Of a stretch of DNA of 64,000 nt, positions 58,614 to 64,000 are shown in pieces. The translations under genes were made by a program, and so were the position numbers. The stretch comes from Sphingomonadales bacterium. Its GTDB lineage: Bacteria > Bacteroidota > Bacteroidia > Chitinophagales > Chitinophagaceae. The stretch is from positions 1 to 64,000 of the forward strand of contig VHAT01000011.1 of NCBI GenBank assembly GCA_016872195.1, written 5' to 3'. The notes beneath the pieces were generated by a model, which saw only the letters and a program-made list of their open reading frames with translations, was not told the origin of the DNA and made no database searches. Position 1 is the stretch's first letter, and every line of letters starts with the position of its first letter.

Positions 58614-59609
58614 ATGCAACCCATGGAAGGAATATCGGTGGTCATTCCCAATTATAATGGGCGCAACCTGTTGCCATTGATCTTGCCTTCGGTCTTTACC
58701 GCCTTACAACAAACCGGGCTCGAGAACGAGGTTATTGTGTCGGATGATGGCTCGACAGATGATTCCAGGCAATGGCTTACCGCAACGTATCCGGACATCA
58801 TCTTGATAGAGACCCCGCATAACAGCGGCTTTTCGGCAACGGCCAATCGAGGTATTCGTGCGGCCCGGTACAAGTGGGTCCTGTTGCTTAACAGTGATGT
58901 GATCTTGACCCCGGATTATTTTGATCATATACTTCCGTATCGCACTGTACCTAATTTGTTCGGCGTATCGGGCCGGATCGTTGGGTGGGAAGATGACCAC
59001 CTTCAGGAAGGAGGAAAGTTCCCGGTTTTGCAAGGGGCCAAGATCAAAACAGGCTATGATTTTATTCCACGCGATACGAACACACAAGACCACTGGCCTT
59101 GTTTTTATCTTTCGGGGGCAAATGCCTTTATTAATAAAGAGGTCTTTGACTGTATCGGGCAATTCAATGAACTATTCTCACCATTTTATGTAGAGGATGC
59201 CGAACTTTCTTTGCGGGCTTGGCGATGTGGTTACGCGTCGTATTATGAGCACCGGGCTATTTGCCGACATCGACATGCGGCCACGATTTTATCGACTCGC
59301 AAAAAAAGAGCCGTTAACCGGATATATAATCGGAACAAGTTTTTCTTGCATGCCATTCACTTGAAGGGGCCGGCTCGTATCAGCTGGGGTATTCAGTTGG
59401 TCGTGGAGATGGTATTCAGGATGCTCACCTTAAGACCCGGCTTATTATTATCCTATATTGATTTTATAAAAAAGCGTCCGCAGGTGCGCGAAAGCCGCCG
59501 TGCTTTACGCAACTTGCAGCCGGGTAAGCCATTGGATTCCGTATCTACTGTTTTTTTACGGATCACTGCCGCATTGTCCTTGAAGCAAATTCAAATTTTT
59601 AAACGATAA
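58614..59609 (+). CDS. Glycosyltransferase family 2
   Basis: 331 residues, soluble GT-A enzyme. Motifs: ISVVIPNYNGRNLLPLIL, VSDDGSTDDSRQWL, VLLLNSDVILTPDYF (the DxD-like NSD), and PFYVEDAELSLRAWRCG, the ED-x-E acceptor-side pattern of rhamnosyl-type and galactofuranosyl-type transferases. First gene of a four-gene glycan cluster; the glf start lies one base after its stop. The start could also be the ATG at 58623. Confidence 0.9.
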   Translation: MQPMEGISVVIPNYNGRNLLPLILPSVFTALQQTGLENEVIVSDDGSTDDSRQWLTATYPDIILIETPHNSGFSATANRGIRAARYKWVLLLNSDVILTPDYFDHILPYRTVPNLFGVSGRIVGWEDDHLQEGGKFPVLQGAKIKTGYDFIPRDTNTQDHWPCFYLSGANAFINKEVFDCIGQFNELFSPFYVEDAELSLRAWRCGYASYYEHRAICRHRHAATILSTRKKRAVNRIYNRNKFFLHAIHLKGPARISWGIQLVVEMVFRMLTLRPGLLLSYIDFIKKRPQVRESRRALRNLQPGKPLDSVSTVFLRITAALSLKQIQIFKR

Positions 59610-59610
59610 C

Positions 59611-60729
59611 ATGCGCCCATACGATGTATTGATAGTGGGGTCTGGTCTGTACGGTAGCGTGTTTGCACATGCCTTACGACAGATCGGCAAACGTTGTTTG
59701 GTCATTGATCGTCGTTCGCATGCAGGGGGCAATATATACTGTACGCATAAAGAGGGTATCGATATGCACACCTATGGCGCTCATATCTTTCATACCAGTG
59801 ATAAGGATACCTGGGACTTTGTGAACTCCTTTGTGCCTTTTAATCATTTTATCAATTCTCCGCTGGCTATTCATGGTAACAAGGTCTATAATCTTCCGTT
59901 CAACATGAATACGTTTTACCAGCTATGGGGGTTGCGTGACCCTGAACAGGTAAAACTAAAGATCGCCGAGCAGGTAAAAAGAGCGGGTATTTCAAAGCCG
60001 CACAATCTAGAGGAACAGGCCATTAGTCTGGTAGGGACCGATATTTACGAAGTGCTCATTAAGGGGTATACCGAAAAGCAATGGGGCAGATCGTGTAAGG
60101 AGTTGCCTGCCTTTATTATCAAGCGGCTGCCGGTTCGTTTTACCTTCGATAATAATTATTTTGATGACCGTTATCAGGGGATTCCCATTGGAGGATACAA
60201 CCGCTTGACGGAAGGTCTGCTCCAAGGGGTAGACCTGCAATTGAACCGCGATTTTTTAGCGGAGCGGGACTATTTCAGTGCTATGGCCGATCATATCGTT
60301 TATACAGGACCCATTGATGCTTTTTATCATTTTAAATTCGGGCCATTGGCCTACCGCAGCCTTCGTTTCGAAGAAGAACGCTTAGCCACCGATAATTTTC
60401 AGGGTAACGCGGTTGTCAATTATACGGAGAAGAGCATCCCATTTACGCGTATTTTGGAACATAAGCATTTTGCATTCGGTACTCAAGCGCACACTATTAT
60501 TACCAGGGAATACCCGCAAGCATGGCAACCGGGATTGGAGCCGTATTATCCTGTCAATGACGAGGCCAATAATAAGTTGTTTGCACAGTATCGGCACTTG
60601 GCCGATCAGGAAACCCGCATCGTATTTGGCGGGCGATTGGCTGATTATAAATATTATGATATGCACCAGGTGATCGCCTCTGCCCGTGTAAGGGTCCGCC
60701 AATTTATAGCCAAGAATTATTCACTATGA
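59611..60729 (+). CDS. glf: UDP-galactopyranose mutase
   Basis: 372 residues. FAD-binding start DVLIVGSGLYGSVFAHAL and the second dinucleotide segment LVIDRRSHAGGNIY. Family residues appear in YGAHIFHTSDKDTWDF, GYTEKQWG and YYPVNDEANN. The enzyme interconverts UDP-galactopyranose and UDP-galactofuranose, so the cluster probably builds a galactofuranose-containing glycan. Its stop overlaps the start of the next transferase gene (ATGA). Confidence 0.95.
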   Translation: MRPYDVLIVGSGLYGSVFAHALRQIGKRCLVIDRRSHAGGNIYCTHKEGIDMHTYGAHIFHTSDKDTWDFVNSFVPFNHFINSPLAIHGNKVYNLPFNMNTFYQLWGLRDPEQVKLKIAEQVKRAGISKPHNLEEQAISLVGTDIYEVLIKGYTEKQWGRSCKELPAFIIKRLPVRFTFDNNYFDDRYQGIPIGGYNRLTEGLLQGVDLQLNRDFLAERDYFSAMADHIVYTGPIDAFYHFKFGPLAYRSLRFEEERLATDNFQGNAVVNYTEKSIPFTRILEHKHFAFGTQAHTIITREYPQAWQPGLEPYYPVNDEANNKLFAQYRHLADQETRIVFGGRLADYKYYDMHQVIASARVRVRQFIAKNYSL

Positions 60730-61628
60730 ATATTATTGCCGTTATTGTTACGCATAATCGTTTGCCTCTTCTACAAGAAGCGGTCGGCGCTATCCGGCAG
60801 CAACTTTTATTACCACAGCAGCTTATTATCGTAAATAACGGATCTACCGACGATACATCGAATTGGTTGGCTACACAACCCGCGCTACATGTTATTACGC
60901 AAGAAAACCAAGGCGCTTCCGGTGGATTTTATACCGGTCTTACGGCAGCGTATGAGCAAGGAGCCGATTGGGTATGGATAATGGATGATGATACGATCGC
61001 TCGCCCTGATACACTGTTACGCTTAGTGGATTCCCTGCAGGCTATGCGGCAAGCTCATCCACAATATCCACTTGGCTTTTTGGTGAGTAGGGCCCTTTGG
61101 ACAGATGGTCATCCGCATTGGATGAATTTACCTGAGATCAATCGAGTGCAAGGTGTATTACCGTTCAATTTTTTTGAGGAGCAAGGAGTACTGCTTGCCC
61201 GTTCGGCCAGCTTTGTTTCTTTACTTGTGTCCAGACAGTCCATTGCACAGTGCGGCTATCCGATCAGAGCATTTTTTATTTGGGCGGATGATATAGAGTA
61301 TACCACGCGAATGACCCGTTCCGGATTGCTCGGCGGCTATGTACCTAGCAGTGTCGTGGTGCACAAGACGAAAACAAATTATAGTTCGGATCTTTATCAT
61401 GCCACCCCCAGCGAGGCCACAAAACATTTTTACGGGATCCGGAATAATCTCTATTGTCGACGTCTTTGGAGAGGAGAGCTTTCCTTTTGGTCGGCTATTA
61501 TCAAACAGTTCTTCGTGATCCCGTTTCGGATCCTCAAAAAAAGAAAAGATCATCACTGGCTTTTTTTACGGATCAATTGGCGGGCCGCCTTTGCCGCAAT
61601 ACTCTTTAGACCGGTCAAGCCTTTTTGA
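60726..61628 (+). CDS. Glycosyltransferase family 2, possible galactofuranosyltransferase
   Basis: 300 residues, overlapping glf by four bases. GT-A motifs: IAVIVTHNRLPLLQEAV, IVNNGSTDDTSNWL, VWIMDDDTIARPD (DDD metal site) and IRAFFIWADDIEYTTRM, the WADDxE pattern also found in GlfT-type galactofuranosyltransferases. Physical coupling to glf and this motif make Galf transfer the leading hypothesis. A basic C-terminal region (FRILKKRKDHHW) may contact the membrane. Confidence 0.88.
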   Translation: MNIIAVIVTHNRLPLLQEAVGAIRQQLLLPQQLIIVNNGSTDDTSNWLATQPALHVITQENQGASGGFYTGLTAAYEQGADWVWIMDDDTIARPDTLLRLVDSLQAMRQAHPQYPLGFLVSRALWTDGHPHWMNLPEINRVQGVLPFNFFEEQGVLLARSASFVSLLVSRQSIAQCGYPIRAFFIWADDIEYTTRMTRSGLLGGYVPSSVVVHKTKTNYSSDLYHATPSEATKHFYGIRNNLYCRRLWRGELSFWSAIIKQFFVIPFRILKKRKDHHWLFLRINWRAAFAAILFRPVKPF

Positions 61629-61630
61629 GC

Positions 61631-62710
61631 ATGCCATCTCTTCGTATCAATATTATCCTTCCTTTTCCAGTTACCAAGCCCGTTGGCGGGGCCAAGGTGA
61701 TGTATGAATTTGCCAACCGCTTGCAGGCCCTGGGTCATCAGGTAACGGTATTGCATAGTTTAAAACGACCTTTTAAGACAATGCGCTCACCACTTTGGTT
61801 CAAGCGTTTTTTGTTTTGGATTAGAGGGGCCCAACGTCCCCGCTGGTTTCCCTTGCATGCATCTTGTCGATCGTTGATCGTAAAGGAGATCATCGACCCG
61901 TTTGTGCCCGATGGGGACCTGGTCTTGTCTACCTGGTGGCAAATGAGTTATGCCGTGGCAACCCTCTCTCCACAAAAAGGGGTTCGTATCAACCTGGTCC
62001 AAGATTTTGAGCAATGGAGTGGGTCGGTAGAATCTGTAAAGGATTCTTATCGGTTACCTCTTCATCATGTCGCCATCTCTCGGTGGTTGCAAGAATTGAT
62101 ACAAACTGAGCGTGGCGAGCCCGTACAGTTATTGCCGCTCGCCATCGATACCGATCGATTTTACCAGCGAACGGCACCTGCCGAGCGTTTCCCTTTCTCT
62201 GTGATCGCTTTGTACTCCGAAGAAAAAAGAAAAGGATCGGTCTTTCTGTTGGCTGCCCTGGAGCAGCTGAAGCAAGAATTTCCCACGCTGCAGGCGACCT
62301 TATTCGGTGTCTATACGCGTCCGCCACAGCTCCCGAACTGGATCGACTACCACCAGCGCCCTCAAGACTTGGCTACGCTATACAATGCGCATGCCGTATT
62401 TATGTCGGCTAGTCTTGGCGAAGGATGGGCACTTCCTCCTGCCGAAGCTATGGCCAGCGGTTGTGCTGTGGTGTGTACGGCCATTGGTGGACATGCTGAT
62501 TATGCCATTCAAGAGCAAACCGCTTTATTGGTGCCGCCTCAAGAGGCGACGGCCTTGGCCGCTGCCGCGGCAAGGCTTTTTAACGAAGAGTCCCTTCGTT
62601 GTCGGCTGGCGACCGAAGGACGACAATGGATCACTACCCGCTATCAATGGGATCGATCGGTAAGCACCCTGCTTGCGTATTATGCAGCGTATCAAAAGCA
62701 ATACCTTTGA
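61631..62710 (+). CDS. Glycosyltransferase family 4
   Basis: 359 residues from the ATG at 61631, two bases after the previous stop. GT-B fold: N-terminal INIILPFPVTKPVGGAKVMYEF with a glycine loop, C-terminal nucleotide-sugar site with E-x7-E in SLGEGWALPPAEAMASG and VVCTAIGGHADYA. Retaining transferase, donor unknown. Last gene of the glycan cluster; the next gene starts three bases further. Confidence 0.9.
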   Translation: MPSLRINIILPFPVTKPVGGAKVMYEFANRLQALGHQVTVLHSLKRPFKTMRSPLWFKRFLFWIRGAQRPRWFPLHASCRSLIVKEIIDPFVPDGDLVLSTWWQMSYAVATLSPQKGVRINLVQDFEQWSGSVESVKDSYRLPLHHVAISRWLQELIQTERGEPVQLLPLAIDTDRFYQRTAPAERFPFSVIALYSEEKRKGSVFLLAALEQLKQEFPTLQATLFGVYTRPPQLPNWIDYHQRPQDLATLYNAHAVFMSASLGEGWALPPAEAMASGCAVVCTAIGGHADYAIQEQTALLVPPQEATALAAAAARLFNEESLRCRLATEGRQWITTRYQWDRSVSTLLAYYAAYQKQYL

Positions 62711-62713
62711 TCT

Positions 62714-63349
62714 ATGACGAATTTTACGCCCATTTTTCCGCTGGGTATTGTGGTGTATCCCGGAGAGGCTTTGAATCTTCACATCTTTGAACCGCGTTAC
62801 AAACAATTGATCAGGGAATGTTTTGCGTTAAAAAAACCATTCGGTATCCCTGTCGTGCTCGATAAAAAAATGCAAGAGTACGGTACCATCGTCGAGATCT
62901 TGAGTATTGCCAAAGAATACGAGGGAGGAGAAATGGATATTCATACCCGGGGTGTATCGGTGTTCCGCTTGTTAGAGTTGGTGCGTGAGATACCTGATAA
63001 GCTCTATAGCGGCGCCATTGTCTCCTATCCTGAAAATGATACTACGCACGACAAGACGGTAATGAAGCGACTCATGAGTAAAGTACGTGAGCTACATCGA
63101 CTCTTACAGATCAATAAAGAGTTTGGTCGACCCGATGAGGCTCTCGATAGTTATGCCATTGCACATCATGTCGGACTTACAGTGGAGCAAGAGTTCGAGC
63201 TCTTGACACTTTTTTCGGAAAAGCAACGAAAGGAATTTATCAAAAGACATTTGCACAAGGCGATTCCTCTTTTATCGGGAGTAGAACAACTCAAGCAACG
63301 TATTCAGCTCAACGGTCATTTCAAGAACCTGAGTGGTTTTAATCTTTAA
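62714..63349 (+). CDS. LON-substrate-binding-domain protein
   Basis: 211 residues, only the LON N-terminal domain without ATPase or protease part: FPLGIVVYPGEALNLHIFEPRYKQLIRECF, then IPVVLDKKMQEYGTIVEI and DIHTRGVSVFRLLEL in sequence, plus a helical C-terminus (EFELLTLFSEKQRKEFIKRHL). Such stand-alone proteins are common and presumably bind unfolded or partner proteins. It follows the GT4 gene by three bases and precedes coaX by nine, so it may share their transcript. Confidence 0.88.
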   Translation: MTNFTPIFPLGIVVYPGEALNLHIFEPRYKQLIRECFALKKPFGIPVVLDKKMQEYGTIVEILSIAKEYEGGEMDIHTRGVSVFRLLELVREIPDKLYSGAIVSYPENDTTHDKTVMKRLMSKVRELHRLLQINKEFGRPDEALDSYAIAHHVGLTVEQEFELLTLFSEKQRKEFIKRHLHKAIPLLSGVEQLKQRIQLNGHFKNLSGFNL

Positions 63350-63358
63350 TTTACACCT

Positions 63359-64000
63359 ATGTCTGTAACGCTCTGCTTTGATTTTGGCAATACGCGAAAG
63401 AAAGTGGCTGTCTTTGATGGGGCTGTCTTGCGCGAAGCCATTCAATTGACCGATGATAAGGAACCTACCATTACTGAGTTGCTGCGTCGCTACCAGCCCC
63501 AAAAATCGATACTATCCTCGGTGATCGCCCATGATCCATCATTGGAAAATTTATTGTCCAGTGCCACACAATTTCATAAGCTCGATCATACCACAAAGCT
63601 TGCTTTTACCACCCCCGTCGGCAAGCCTGCAACTATTGGAGCCGATCGCTTGGCCATTTGTGCCGCGGCCATGCACTACTACCCGCGAATGAATAATCTG
63701 ATCATCGCGTTGGGTTCTTGCATCACGTATAATTTTATTAGTGCAGGCGGTGCCTTCTTAGGAGGTGGCATTTCTCCCGGCCTTTCCATGCGATTGGGAT
63801 CGTTGCATCAACATACCGCCTTGCTTCCGCTAGTGGCCCCTGTAGTGGATGTGCCATTGATCGGGTATGATACCAACACCAATATTCTCTCCGGCGTTAT
63901 CTTGGGAATGGCGCTTGAGATGGACGGGTTTATCGATCTGTACAAAGACCGTTATGATAACTTTAACGTGGTCTTAACCGGGGGGGATATCCCCTATTTG
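63359..64000 (+). CDS. coaX: Type III pantothenate kinase, cut off by the window end
   Basis: 214 codons are visible, open to the window edge. Start at the ATG spanning 63359-63361. Translated: CFDFGNTRKKVAVF (phosphate loop), IGADRLAICAAA, LIIALGSCITYNFI (Bacteroidota form of the second nucleotide motif) and GGGISPGLSMRLGSLH. CoaX phosphorylates pantothenate as the first step to coenzyme A. The usual length is about 240-260 residues, so only a short C-terminal part is missing. Confidence 0.93.
   Translation, partial: MSVTLCFDFGNTRKKVAVFDGAVLREAIQLTDDKEPTITELLRRYQPQKSILSSVIAHDPSLENLLSSATQFHKLDHTTKLAFTTPVGKPATIGADRLAICAAAMHYYPRMNNLIIALGSCITYNFISAGGAFLGGGISPGLSMRLGSLHQHTALLPLVAPVVDVPLIGYDTNTNILSGVILGMALEMDGFIDLYKDRYDNFNVVLTGGDIPYL

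Noticed and set aside
1-64000. tRNA, rRNA, insertion sequences, integrases, CRISPR arrays
   Set aside because: All larger gaps were read on both strands; no cloverleaf, transposase motif or regular repeat array was found.

Overview
The window comes from a member of the Bacteroidota, most likely a Chitinophagaceae-like organism. The evidence is a full alternative complex III plus aa3-type oxidase cluster, a futalosine-pathway menaquinone gene (mqnC), Bacteroidota-type families (DUF3078, DUF5522, the CoaX variant), signal peptides ending in SxAQ/FSQ, and promoter -7 elements of the form TAnnTTTG. Shine-Dalgarno sites are weak. Gene density is high, no gap exceeds 300 bases, and I found no tRNA, rRNA, CRISPR array or insertion sequence.

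Layout. 1-3.7 kb: Fur-family regulator, lipoprotein, a CDP-alcohol phosphatidyltransferase with a phosphoribosyltransferase, tcdA, and a SWIB-domain protein with a histone-H1-like tail. 3.8-7.7 kb: two consecutive histidine kinases with no response regulator beside them. 7.7-9.8 kb: three small envelope genes and a divergent MerR/cobalamin regulator carrying the CarH-type W-x9-EH signature. 9.8-17.1 kb: pdxH, an SDR, mqnC, an M16 peptidase pair (one active, one inactive) and a fused E1 dehydrogenase. 17.1-20.9 kb: secreted serine hydrolase, secreted D-aminoacylase-like amidohydrolase, YdcF. 20.9-23.4 kb: an AT-richer accessory patch with a lipoprotein ending in a JAMM-like domain, followed by two recently duplicated small secreted proteins. 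23.7-25.4 kb: carboxypeptidase-like-repeat protein, purN, small membrane protein.

25.6-41.3 kb is the centrepiece: actABCDEF, coxB, coxA, ctaB, two subunit III-like genes, a subunit IV-like gene, a SCO copper chaperone and a DUF420 protein, all on one strand. Together they encode a quinol-oxidising, oxygen-reducing chain in which ACIII passes electrons to an aa3 oxidase through cytochrome c domains of its own subunits. The haem A synthase ctaA sits apart at 49 kb.

41.3-50 kb: an alkyltransferase-like protein lacking the acceptor cysteine, DUF5522, trmB, DUF3078, a processive-type glycosyltransferase, a MarR regulator with a palindromic operator next to an acyl-CoA dehydrogenase, korB, rnhB and ctaA. 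50.2-52.3 kb: a second AT-rich accessory patch with three secreted proteins of unknown role. 52.4-58.6 kb: lipid kinase, fabH, alpha/beta hydrolase, typA, small membrane protein, meaB. 58.6-62.7 kb: a four-gene glycan cluster built around UDP-galactopyranose mutase. 62.7-64 kb: LON-substrate-binding-domain protein and the start of coaX, which runs off the window.

The best candidates for something undescribed are the 20.9-23.4 kb cassette (effector/immunity-like layout) and the 50.2-52.3 kb secreted module. Several genes also carry a -7 element only 2-9 bases before the start codon, which suggests leaderless transcripts.
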